Positions 52,858 through 64,000 of a stretch of DNA of 64,000 bases are shown in pieces. The stretch is taken from positions 12,222,422 to 12,286,421 of the forward strand of contig OX439133.1 in the NCBI GenBank assembly GCA_949318235.1. Direction: 5' to 3'. The position numbers were made by a program, and so were the translations under genes. A model generated the notes under the pieces. It was not told the DNA's origin, did not search any database, and worked only from the letters and a program-made list of their open reading frames with translations. How positions within the stretch are numbered: position 1 is the first letter of the stretch; each line of letters begins with the position of its first letter. This DNA is from Ecdyonurus torrentis (taxonomy: Eukaryota; Arthropoda; Insecta; Ephemeroptera; Heptageniidae).

Positions 52858-53061
52858 GATAAAGGTTTGAAAAGTGTCGCATATAAGACTTTTATCAGAC
52901 CTTTATACATATTTTATAATATCTTTATCAGTCAAAATTTATCAATGCTTTATAAATCATTTATCAGACTTTTTGTGTATCACGGGTGTGCAAAATTTCA
53001 GATTTTTATTTTCTTTACAAGTTTTTAGTCAAATCCCACAGTACCTGATTTCCCGCCTTAA

Positions 53062-53754
53062 GTGTTTATGATACTTTAATGTATAGATAGATTCGTTTTA
53101 TATTGTGTGTAGCTCACCAAATAAGAAAGAAAACAAAAAGTTTAAAAAGAAACATTAATTTTTATAATGCAATCTACTTTAATGCGCCTCTCAAAAAAAA
53201 AAAAAAAAAAAAAAAAAAGCAACATCATAATTTTTTTAAAGTTTCATAATAATTTATACGCATTAAAATTTTACTATGCACTACCGCTTCCTATGTTATT
53301 AATGACTTTATATATTGTTAATTAATGTTTGTTAATAAATATTAATAATATACCTGTTACCTAGATACTAATTTGATTATATATTTATTAATAGAATATA
53401 CACTGATAAAAAAAATTTAAGGATCTATAGTTTATTAATATAATATAAATTTGAAAACTATTTTGGTGCGTAATATTTTTGTTATGCATAGATCATTATA
53501 TAAAGGATTTTAAATGAAGACTGGGATTTAAAATAAATGATCTCTGCGTGTTATTTCTACACAAAGAAAAAAAAAATCAGAGTCTGTGTCTGTACTCTGT
53601 ATACATGTTTTATACTTTTCGCTACTGTATCTTTCAGATTATAAAATATAAAGAATAAAATTTTAGATTAATTTCCTATAATAATTATTTAACAATCATT
53701 GTATATATTTATAATTTAATATTAAACTAAAATTTCCTACACAGATACTAAATT
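53062..53754. other. AT-rich non-coding DNA
   Basis: A26 at 53193-53218; nothing else is recognised. Confidence 0.6.
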
Positions 53755-54036
53755 ATAAAGGGTGTAAGCGCATGACGTCATACTGAATGCTCTTCGAAGC
53801 CATACTGGAGCAATGAATAACATTTCTCAGCACAGATCAAACGTCATTTGAGGCTATTTTATTTGAAGAATTCGTTTTTTTTTTTTTTCTCGCTTCTTGA
53901 AAACCTAATTCAATCTGTTAAAAACATCAATGCTCTCAAAAATATTAGTAAGTATTTTTAAACTGGCAAAATGTGTAAATTTCTCATACCAGCCCATGTT
54001 ATTTAGTGCTCACTTATGGCGTTGACTTAATAATAA
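53755..54036 (+). mobile_element. MITE family B copy
   Basis: It starts AAAGGGTGTAAGCGCATGAC, contains CCATACTGGAGCAATGAATA and ends near TATGGCGTTGACTT. TGACGTCA is at 53773-53780. Confidence 0.75.
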
Positions 54037-54407
54037 TTTTCATGACACCAATATGGCGATATACTGTATATTAAGATATTTCTTTCTTACAGTGTAAATA
54101 TATGCGTGGGCAGTGGAACACGCTTCATAATTAATCAGTTTACTTTCTAAACAACAATGCCTTAAATATTATAATACTTTCTTTCATGATAGAGTATATT
54201 AAATAATCACATTATAATATACTACAGTATATATAATTCTCTATTGTTCAGTATGCGTGATTAATTAGTCAGTGATTTGTAATGTACAGTAAGGTTCACT
54301 ATTGTGTATCATGTTAGATGTTCATAGTCTTTTGTTAGATATAAGTTATAGAACACAACATCACAAGTATTAGGGTTATTCAAAAATATAGTAATACTGA
54401 GTATTAT

Positions 54408-54746
54408 AGAGGAAGTTCAGGGGTTACAACATGGCTTCTTCAATGTTAGATAATGAGAAGAACTGTTCATAAACTCACATAATGATGACCAAAAGCCCTT
54501 CCGTAGCCCCGCAAACTCGTGATCATCCTGCGAGATATGCAACTCTTCCTGTATCTTTTACGACATAGTTACGGCTTTACTATAGAAAATGTTGTAGCGG
54601 GTTGCATATCTTGCAGGATGAGCGCAAGTTTGCGGGGCTACTATGGGGCTACGGAAGGGCTTTCGGGCATCATATGTGAGTCATTGGACAGTTAATCTCA
54701 TTATCTAACATTGAAAAAGCCATGTTGTAACCCCTGAACTTCCTCT
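54408..54746. mobile_element. Fold-back element E, copy 1
   Basis: Its 339 bp have inverted arms of roughly 150 bp: AGAGGAAGTTCAGGGGTTAC at the left and its exact reverse at the right. The arms share AATGTTAGATAATGAG, CGGAAGGGCTTT and GCGGGGCTAC. TTAT flanks both sides and may be the target duplication. Confidence 0.85.
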
Positions 54747-56637
54747 TTATTGGTATTAGAAATAATAGCAGAGGCTTTTGCTTGTTTAAATAACTGTTAC
54801 TTTTCATCACGAAAATACATCATCTTTATATATACAAGTATAGGGGGAAAAAATGCTGCATAACATTTCATTGCAATATGCGTATAGAGCACAAATGTTG
54901 CTATTTTGTAATTTTAAGTAATGATGCTGAAAATCTTAACTATTATGTAATGAGTATAATCACTGTGCAATATAGCATAAAATATGATGATATATGCATA
55001 AATATTACTGCATTGAGCTAGCTTACGCACAGCTACGTGTTACCTTTTGTCCTTGTACGCATTTTTAGATTAGGTGTGTAAGTATTACTAACGCACTTTT
55101 GCACGTACAAAATTAAATATGTAATACTTTTGATGCACTAGCTCGAATCAATGCATCAGCATTTATGCATATACAGTACACTCATTATAATTTATGCTAT
55201 TGTACATACAGTATAGTGTTTATAATATATTGCATATCACTAATTCATTAATTAACTGTTAATTAATTAATTATATTGTTTATTAGTTACGATGTTCAGC
55301 ATGATTACTTAAGTTATTACAAAATATCAACATTTGTGCTCTATAATATATAGTAATTATTCAATGCATAATAAATCAATATATTTTTTTCACATGTAGT
55401 ATATTAAATTTTAAATCGAATCAAATTGTTTTAGTACACAAACAAATCTAAAATAATTATAAATCTAAATAAATATATAGATTTGTTGCCTTTGTGAGTT
55501 AAAAAAAAACTCTATAGACAAATACTGTAAAATCAAGGACTGTATTCAGTATAAACCTTGCTGTAATACAAATAAATATACAAACACAATATAGATTGTT
55601 TTCAGAACAAGGCTGTACATTTGTGATAAATTAGAAATGATAACAATAATAATACCTTGAATTCGCGATAGAACACATTAAAAATGAAAATAGCAAAATA
55701 TAAAATGCAAAATAGTTTTTATTAAAAACAAAAGTATTTCATAAATAAATTCTATTTTTATTATTATCATAAAAACAGCCAATTATAATTTACTAATTAA
55801 TTTAACACGTTGCATAAAATATGCATAATAATTTTACCTCTAATACAATATTATCGTACATTATACTAAATCAGCACCTATATAATAGATAAATATGTAA
55901 CAATACACAATATTATATTATTTTATATAATACACTTTACACATCATATGTAAATTAGTATAATAAAACTCATTATTATATACTGTACTTTACTAATTAT
56001 TGTTATAGTGTACTCTATGGTTGATATATAAAGTAATTATTATGCAGTTTTAACATTACATGTAGGTACTGTATGTTATAATTGATAATTTGCATATACT
56101 TTAGATTCAATTTAAAACATTAAAATAATAACGAGATAAATTTGCATTATTAAATGCTAAAGTTATGTATTGTTATTTTTATTGTACTATATATGCATAT
56201 TTCTTGGATTTTAAAATTAAATTATATTTAAAGTGTCGTGTTCACACAGTGCATTATTTTCTTAGGTTGCTGGTTTTGCTTTTTAATTCAAGCTTGCGCT
56301 GCGACGCCATATTTGAGTAGTACATAACGTACACCAGTAAAGGATAAATGTATTTATTTTTTGGCGTATTAAAAATAATAAAAAATTACTTTTGGACAGA
56401 AGCTATATAAAAGAAAATTAAATTGCATTTAAGCACCATTTTATTTCCATGTAAAAATTTCATTGCTTCGTGACAACATACCTTTATAACGATGAAAACA
56501 TAAGTTTGTTCTGTAAAGTATAGTGAGGCTCATTATCATATCAATGATTGGCTGCCCAAAAAAATTTAGACACATTCATTGGTTGATCTTGTTTTTTTTT
56601 TTTTTTAGCCGATAAAAGTAAGTCGCATGTTGAGCAT

Positions 56638-56673
<36 letters not shown>

Positions 56674-57254
56674 CTTTCATTCTTATCAGTTGTAAAGTTC
56701 CAAACGAAGAAATAACAATTATCAACCATATATAAACGTGGTAAACAAGTAATGACGTCATGATCAGATGTTCTTAACAAAGAAAAAATATCGAAGTTGG
56801 CTCAATATTTTGTGTGTATTTTACAGAACGAACTAACATTCAGATTTTTAAAAAATTTCTTTTAAAATTAAAAAAAAAAAAAATATAAATAAAATTAAAT
56901 ATTATAGATAGTATATTATAATGAATAAGTTATATTCTTGTACATGACATAAAATTTAAGTGAAACTAATTACAAATTACTCCATGTGGAATAATTAATT
57001 AAAACACATACACACATATAAATATATAAAATACAAAAAAGTTAAATATAACATTCACAAAAACATCTGTTTTAGACCCAAAAAAGAGTTATCAACAAAA
57101 TGGTTTAGAGGAGTCGTGTCATCTCTCTCTCTCTCTCTCTTGTATAATTGAGAGAGATACGATCTAATGTTTATTGTAAAGAAATGTTAGTAGTACATGT
57201 ACGTACCCAAGGATCAAGTACAATGTAACGTGAACTATTGTTAAACACATCATC

Positions 57255-57293
<39 letters not shown>

Positions 57294-57735
57294 TTTAGTT
57301 TAGATAAAATTTTATTTTTATACATTTGAGTTTTTACTTTCATTTTAATTATATACGGCAATAAAATTTTATATATTTATGTAATAATATTTCTATATAG
57401 TAACAGGTATAATTATTATGTTATATATGAATTGATATAATTTATGAATGTAAACGAGTAGTAAATAAAATTTAAGTATAGCATTTTTTTGTTGTTGACC
57501 TTAATAATGTTATTAATAAATACTTTGAATTTGTAAGTTTTAATTATTTTTACAAGTAGTTGTCAGTAAGCGCAATCAATTAAATAATGAAATGATCCTC
57601 GACCTTATTTTACCCCATGGTATTTTTGACCAAAAAGAACCCAAATATATAAAATTTATGAGGTGTTATGTAAACATTCAAAATTTTCAATTATACGGAG
57701 GTTAATATTTTGGGCTGATAAGGTTCAATGTTAAT
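54747..57735. other. AT-rich non-coding DNA
   Basis: A TACACGG-family relic lies at 54853-55026 (ATGCTGCATAACATTTC ... GAGCTAGCTTACG). T28 is at 56641-56668, T34 at 57258-57291 and a short CT run at 57122-57140. A CRE palindrome is at 56753-56760. No gene is seen. Confidence 0.6.
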
Positions 57736-57848
57736 ATTGTTGTTCGTACCCCCCCTCCCCCTTTTACTGAAAAAAAAATTGCATTTGATAACCATTGTTG
57801 ATCGTCATTTTATAGTAGCAGCAGAAAACAGGGTTTCAAAACAGCTTT
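57736..57848 (-). mobile_element. MITE family D copy, reversed
   Basis: The reversed core (TTGATCGTCATTTTATAGTA) and right end (ACAGGGTTTCAAAACAGC) match copies at 44698 and 51328. The left arm has a C-rich change. Confidence 0.65.
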
Positions 57849-59209
57849 AATTAATTATTATTATTTTGCGTTTTTATTTAAATGATGACCAAATTTGAAA
57901 ATTTTATCAGTGTTACACACAGTAAACTTCACTATGATATCCAATTTGATAGCATTGAAAATATTGTTATTGAACCTTTATCATCCCTCTCCTTAAAATA
58001 ATACTATATGTCTGGGTTCAGAATTTATTTATTAACTGTCAAATCAAAAATAGAGGCTTATTAGTGTAATTTAATTAAATTAAAAGTTACGAACAAGCAT
58101 ACACTTATATAAAAGAAAATGAATTACAACTTATTTTATAATTATTTCACACCGTCTATATTATAAAGTTTTGTTATTAAATTTTGCTATAATTTATATT
58201 ATATAATATAATATCTCTCCATTCCATTAAAAGAGCCGTTTCGTCTCGCCTAATCTGAATGCAACCCTTTTTCTCGTATCGTAGTTATCTCAAATAAAAA
58301 AAATCACTGGTTGTTATAGAATTTAATATTGATCAACGTTTATATATTTATTTAGACCATTGAAGGTATCATAAGAAAGAGCATGAATGAGAATTAAATC
58401 CGTTTTAATACAGATTGAAATACATCGGAGCTTATCGGTTTAAACACGGGTAAAACTAAGGGTCCCCTAATTTAAAATTACGCTTATGAAGAAAAACTTT
58501 TATTTATTTATTTATTTTTATTTTTTTATTTTTTTTTACGATTTTTGAGAAAACTGCTCCACTGTTTCCGGAGATATTAGAAAAATACTAGACATACGTA
58601 TAAGTGTTTTAAACCATTTAAAATTTTTAAGAAAATTTTTAAACCGATAAACTCCATTCTAAGAACATAAAAGAAACCATTGGAAAGTTGTTTCAATAAA
58701 CAGAAAAACTAAAATATTTCACCAAACTTCAGTTCCATTACAATAAAATAAATTTCTATATATAATCAATACTATATTTACCTGTTGCATAATATCCAAT
58801 ACTATTTCTTGTATACATAATCACAATTAAACTAAAACTTATTAATATACAATAAACACAACAATATTTTACACGTTTTAAAAAAATAATATTTATGACC
58901 ACGTAGCAAGGTTGTCTATATGGCAAGCAACAACGTTCAATTTTTTTTTTATCCTATGCTAGTAGTACAACACAAAAAAATTGTCGGTAATATTATCATT
59001 ATCAGCTGATTACAACAGTTTTTCAACTTCCTATATTATTATTATTTTACACGGTGTTAAAAAAATATAAGGTAACACACAAGGTTGAAAATCATTGATA
59101 ATATTACAGGTAATACAACCTTGTCGAATGAAGTTTTGATTGATGAAAGTATATATCAACAAAAATGTTGGTATACACGAGGGTCTTTTTTTTTTTTTTT
59201 TTTTTTTTA
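57849..59209. other. AT-rich non-coding DNA
   Basis: No gene is seen. A T run at 59186-59208 abuts the next element. Confidence 0.6.
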
Positions 59210-59540
59210 AGAGGAAGTTTAGGGGTTATAACATGTATTTTTCAATGTTATGGATAATGAGATGAACTGTTAATTGACTCATATATGATGAGTATGATGA
59301 CCCAAAGCCCCATGGTAGCCCCTCAAACCTGCGAGATATGCAACCAGCTATTACATTTTCTTTATAGTAAAGCCGTAACTATGACGTAAAAGATACGGGA
59401 CGGAGTTGCAAATCTCGCAGGATGATCATGAGTTTGCGGGGCTACGGAAGGGTTTTGGGTCATCATATGTGAGTTTATGAACAGTTCTTCTCATTATCTA
59501 ACATTGAAAAAGCCATGTTTGTAACACCTGAACTTGCTCA
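59210..59540. mobile_element. Fold-back element E, copy 2
   Basis: It starts AGAGGAAGTTTAGGGGTTAT, ends ACACCTGAACTTGCTCA, and shares the internal blocks TTGCGGGGCTACGGAAGGG and GATATGCAAC with copy 1. Confidence 0.85.
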
Positions 59541-59680
59541 TTAATAAGAAAATTATTATTGCTATTATAAACAAATATTTAAATAAATGCTAGCAAATAA
59601 ATAAATGAAATATTATGATATATTATTCGTAGATAATCACTTTATAGGTAAAAAGGTTTGGTTTAATTTTTTATTAGCTC

Positions 59681-59892
59681 TATAGGGTGTATACACATGA
59701 CGTCAAATTTAATGCGCTTGGATACCATACTGGAGCACTATTAACAGCATAATCAATGCTCTCAAAATTTCAAAAATAACAAAACAGTGTCCCTGTTTTC
59801 CTATAAGTTAACATTATCCTATGCACTGGTATAGTGAGCAATTTTTTTAAGTATTCAATATCTAATTTTGGATAATTTTAGTTACCCTCTAT
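59681..59892 (+). mobile_element. MITE family B, shortened copy
   Basis: It starts TATAGGGTGTATACACATGA, contains CCATACTGGAGCA and CAATGCTCTCAAAA, and ends near ACCCTCTATA. TGACGTCA is at 59698-59705. About 100 bp of the middle is missing. Confidence 0.65.
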
Positions 59893-60548
59893 ATGCATTA
59901 GAATTTAGTGTATTTATAAGCATGAATAATTAGAGAGTACCAGTTTTTTAAACTACAAGCCTCTACAATCTCATTGTATTCCCAAAACAGAAAAAAAAAA
60001 CAACAACAAAAAAACAACGTTCTTTTGTTTTTTAATTAACTTATTCAATTTTTTATAAGAGAGAATTTTCATATAAAGTGGCTATAAATAATCTCGTGCC
60101 AATAATGCTAATAACAGGTACTTCCATCATAATTCTCTATATAGGATGCGCACAAAAAGTTCTTTACACTCTAAAAAAAAAAAAAAAAAAAAGGGTAGCA
60201 TCTCATTTTTATTTATATCAAAAATAAAAGACTTCTCAAAATTGCACAGCGTAAGGATATTGTATATTTTAAACACATAATATACTGTATAGCAATTTTA
60301 CTACATAATGTTTTTCTATATAAATATTATGCGATATGTAATTTTATTTTATATAAGCTTTTACTTAAGCGCATTATGATTAAAATTGCGAACAAAAAAC
60401 TATATGTATAATATGAACATAATATTACATTGACTTAAGGGAAAAAAATAATCACTGCGGCATACACATACAAAAGTACTTGATTTTTAAACACTTTTAT
60501 ACGTGCTATCTAAAATAATAATCTAAATGTGTTCACAAGGTGTAAACG

Positions 60549-60585
<37 letters not shown>

Positions 60586-60955
60586 TACGTATACTGTACG
60601 TAAAATAATTTTAAAAGAGCTTATTTTCATGTATTTGAATACGATGAATTTATAATATTCAAATTTATTTTTTAATTAAAAAAAAAGTGTTAAAATTGTT
60701 CACTTTATTTTTTTTCTTATAAGCGGACAGTTCCTGCTCGGCCTGTATATGTTATAAATAAACTTACAAATTAAATAAATAAAACAATTATTATTATTAT
60801 ATATTTTAGTTCTTCGTAAGAGCACTTTACTTATCAAAACGTTATACTGTTATATCGTAACTCGTAACATTTTCATAATTTTAAAAATAATGTTTGCCAA
60901 TCTGATTAAACAAAGTGTTATTGCTATTCCTGACTACACAATTATTATCCATGTA
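59893..60955. other. AT-rich non-coding DNA
   Basis: It holds an A run at about 60174-60193, T29 at 60554-60582 and a short GC-rich island at 60721-60744 discussed under findings. Confidence 0.6.
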
Positions 60956-61273
60956 TTAAAGGCTTAGAACACCTTGAACAAAACTTTTGTAATATCCTAA
61001 CATACCTAAATATCAACGTTGATTTGGCCGGAGTCATCGATTTATAATTTATTTCCATTCACAAAATCACAGCTGCGGGTTTGTGACGTCACAGCTCACT
61101 AGTCCACAAGCACGGAAACATGCAAGCTGTGACGTTACAAACCCGCATCTGCTATTTTGGGAATGGAAAATAAATTAAAAAATCAATGACTCCAGCCAAA
61201 TTAACATTGATATTTAGTTATTTTAGAACATTAGCCATACGTTTTTTGTTCAAGGTGTTCTATACGCCTTTAA
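60956..61273. mobile_element. Fold-back element F, TTAA-bounded
   Basis: Its 318 bp run from TTAAAGGCTTAGAACACCTT to its near-exact reverse, bounded by TTAA on both sides. The arms include TTTGTGACGTCACAGC (CRE at 61084-61091) and GCTGTGACGTTACAAACC. TTAA targeting suggests piggyBac-type mobilisation (inference). Confidence 0.8.
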
Positions 61274-62460
61274 GTGTAGCAAAATATATAACTTGTTTTT
61301 CTTTCTGTATAGTGTTGTATGACAAATTACTTAATTACTGATAAGTATATAACAATTCAGTGACACTTTTCTTTTTCTCTCTCTCTATACTTTAACTAAA
61401 CTCTTTTTAGCTCATGGCATGACAAAATATATATATAAAAAAAGTACATAAGTCTTAAATATATTTTTTCTATTTCATTACACAAGTTGTCAATTGCACA
61501 ACTGAAAGTACTTGAAGTTTAATGTAAAAAATAACCGTGTTACTATTATTTGTCATTTGATTTTATGTACTGTGTATGAAGGACATTGTGAGAGAGCGAG
61601 CGAGCGAGCGAGAGAGATAGAGAGAGAGTTTTTGACCAATGTGTGAAAAAGTAATTTTATATTATTTGTTGTTATCATTAAAGTCTAGTAGAAACTAGAT
61701 ATAATATGCCTTGACAACTATTTTAGTGAAACTACTGCATGAGTTTGAAATATATTTCAGCAATAAGATAACATGAATTTTACATTTATTTTAGAGCATA
61801 AAAGCGGGCACTTTGTGTGTGAAATTTAGTCTTTTGAGTAAATAAAATATTGATATTGTAAAACATTATGCAAATAATTATTTCTATTTTCTATATTTCT
61901 ATTTGTACAGTCATTTTACTTAAAAATGAATTTCTATTAGCTTATGGCCATTCAATGCAATGAAATAGATATTTCAGTTGACGTAAAACTCTATCTAAAT
62001 ACATGCAATTCCCATACACCAAAAGAAATTCATTTTTCAGTAAAATGACCGTACATTATTTGCTAACAGTAGCAGTTGCATTTTTTTTAATCCTTTACAC
62101 TTATTTAAAATCTTTAGAAAATTTTAATTTATGCTATTATTGCAAAGCACTATATTATATAAAATGAATGGAAAGTATATATTTAAAAATAAGCAATTAT
62201 CTGCCTTTAACTATATAGTATAATTACCATAGTAATTATTTTTTAAAAAATGTTACTTATGTTTGAGGAAAAAGGAAATGGTTTGAGGAAAAACAGTTGA
62301 GTTTTTCATTTCTGTTACTGAAATTGAGATATTTATCATTTTTATCTTGCGTGATTGTTTTATTTATTTAAAGTATTTTTTTCAGGTTTGGTTTCTTTGA
62401 ATATATATTATTATAGTGGTGAAATAACTCTTTACTTTATTTTTATTTTTCTTAACTGAT

Positions 62461-62506
<46 letters not shown>

Positions 62507-63082
62507 CTCGTAAATTTTAATAGTAAAAATCTAAATTTAAAACCCAAGAAAACCATAAATCACTATACCACATACAAAGCTGTATAAAACACAAAATTTC
62601 TCGCATTGATTTTTACTATTTTAAACATTAAATTACTATGAACCACTGATACTGTATATTTATCTATAGCAATTGTTATATTGCTGAAAAGAACAAAAGA
62701 TGACTCATAATAATAATTTGATACGATTGTCATATACATATCATATAAAGTCACAGCAGACAAGATATCAAATCAAGTCTAGTGGTTTCAAACTATATAA
62801 ATTCACCTTCAAATAACCTGCATGTGTAATATGTTGTGTTGCTAATGTATATTATGTCATAAGCTTTATATACACTGAAAAAACTATTATATACTTGTCA
62901 GTAAGACGAAATTATAATATACATATAACATAATAACATAAATACTCGTATTTAATAATTTGAGTGAATTTTGCAAATTTATAGAAAGTTATTGTGGATT
63001 TTGATCCTTTTTAAATCAATTCAAATAATAATAAGAATAAACATAGAACTAGATTATATAATTATATTGCGTAAAATTCAAA

Positions 63083-63117
<35 letters not shown>

Positions 63118-64000
63118 TTGAAATGTGTGGGAAAAAAAGTCTAAAAAGTTAGTAAAAAGTAAAAATATAATTCCAAAACTTTATTTCAATTTTTACCAAT
63201 ATTTCATTTAATTTCATTTCATTTCATTTCATTTTTTTTTTTTTTTGTATCTAAAATTTTGTAGCAATTTTAATGCTACAACCCCTAAAAATTTACCATT
63301 TATGCTCGTAGGATCGAAAAATCAATTACGATGATAATGTAATGGAAACTTCAAAAGAAATTACATTACATCACAATATTTCCAGTTGGCAAGAAATACA
63401 ATTTCTTTTTCAATGTAATTGATATTTTCTTTGTTTCCTCTGTCTGTCTCTCCACATATAAGCTATCCTGTTATTTTTCACCGTGTATATATATATATAA
63501 AAGTATCAAATTGAAACCTGCTAGATAGAAGAAGAAGCACATCCTTGACTTATTGTATACTGTATATGAAGTTAAGAAATATATTATGACGTAGATGATG
63601 TCGTATGTACTACTGATGCATTTTCATAGTAACGTGTTAATTACAATTCATAATTAGTAAATAGCCACTCAAATATATAATATTGACATACACTACCATA
63701 TATAATGATAAAATTAAACATTTGTATATTATATAGCATGATGTATATATACTTAACTATACAAATTTACTGTTACTTTTTTTTTAAAGTACATGTTGTA
63801 TGTCTCCTTATAGAATTGTTGTTTTGCATATGAAATGCTAAAGGGTATATAATTTTTGTTAATCGATATGAAAAAAATGAGGAAATATACGTTAAATTAA
63901 TTTAAAAGTACTGCACAAATGACAGGAAAATTTTTCGTGTATTTTTTTCCCCCCCATTTAGAAAGCAGAAAAAACGTCAAAAAGTTACTACAACCGACTG
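61274..64000. other. AT-rich non-coding DNA to the window edge
   Basis: No gene is seen. It includes a GAGC/GA tract at 61590-61628, GA at 62464-62502 and T29 at 63087-63115, plus the family C copy at 61906. Confidence 0.6.
61906..62053 (-). mobile_element. MITE family C copy
   Basis: Its 148 bp run from TACAGTCATTTTACT to AGTAAAATGACCGTA. The core is ATTTCAGTTGACGTAAAACT. Confidence 0.8.

Larger units (their letters stand above)
51760..52986. mobile_element. Nested 1.2-kb transposon with TGATAAA subterminal arrays
   Basis: The ends are CCCGAGCCATACGAAAA and, reversed, CCCGTGATACACAAAAA. Comparison with intact R repeats shows a duplicated TG at the junctions, a 2-bp target duplication. The left 310 bp has at least eight TGATAAA-type words on the plus strand (for example CTGATAAAAGTTTGA at 51779, 52011 and 52067). 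The right 320 bp has about ten TTTATCA words, including three tandem 22-bp units at about 52680-52750. Such inverted subterminal arrays usually bind transposase. No transposase frame is present, so it is non-autonomous. The superfamily is not assigned: the arrays recall CACTA elements, but the 2-bp duplication does not fit them. Confidence 0.75.
51497..53061 (+). mobile_element. TTAA-bounded repeat R split by a nested insertion
   Basis: The left part is 51497-51759 (TTAAGGGTTGTATATAG ... GTATCACTG) and the right part 52987-53061 (TGTGCAAAATTTCAG ... CCCGCCTTAA). Compared with the intact copy at 30448, the break falls within CACTG|TGCAAAA. The 1,227 bp between are foreign. Confidence 0.75.

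Noticed and set aside
51760..52986. Helitron or CRISPR-like explanation for the repeated TGATAAA words
   Set aside because: Helitrons lack terminal inverted repeats, which are present here; spacing is irregular and the words invert between halves, unlike CRISPR.

Overview
The window is eukaryotic nuclear DNA, very AT-rich (about a quarter G+C by eye). It is crowded with long dinucleotide repeats (CT/GA up to 118 bp, TA up to about 80 bp), A or T runs mostly 26-35 bp long, and many short inverted-repeat DNA transposons. This texture, together with a Ty3/gypsy LTR retrotransposon and a typical GT-AG exon, fits an AT-rich invertebrate animal. SSR-rich genomes of this type are known in crustaceans, among others, but I cannot fix the lineage from sequence alone. 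There are no rRNA, tRNA, CRISPR or prokaryotic features.

Layout. Positions 1-5876 hold the 3' part of a Ty3/gypsy retrotransposon: the end of gag with a CCHC zinc knuckle, a -1 frameshift signal (TTTAAAC plus hairpin), an unbroken pol frame (protease, reverse transcriptase, RNase H, integrase), a 1.1 kb untranslated 3' region, a polypurine tract and a probable 3' LTR with promoter and poly(A) signal. The 5' LTR and most of gag lie outside the window. From 5877 to 64000 I find no ordinary gene. This stretch reads as intron or intergenic DNA. One 54-nt segment on the minus strand (34945-34998) has excellent splice sites on both sides and is the best candidate for a host exon. If it is real, much of the surrounding DNA is probably long intron of a minus-strand gene.

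The rest is mobile debris and simple repeats. At least ten families of small non-autonomous elements can be recognised by terminal inverted repeats or by several copies in the window: a ~300 bp family starting TATAGGGTG (7 copies), a ~150 bp family starting TACAGTC (5-7 copies), a ~110 bp family (3 copies), a ~340 bp long-armed fold-back family (2 copies), a TTAA-bounded ~320 bp family (3 copies plus a diverged one), and several singletons. Thirteen copies of the palindrome TGACGTCA (the CRE/ATF site) occur, most of them inside these elements and from several unrelated families.

The most unusual object is a 1,227-bp insertion at 51760-52986 inside a copy of the TTAA-bounded repeat. Its two ends carry arrays of TGATAAA motifs in opposite orientation, and its middle holds what looks like a small spliced, polyadenylated, apparently non-coding transcription unit. 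It may be a captured host sequence or a transposon-borne RNA gene.
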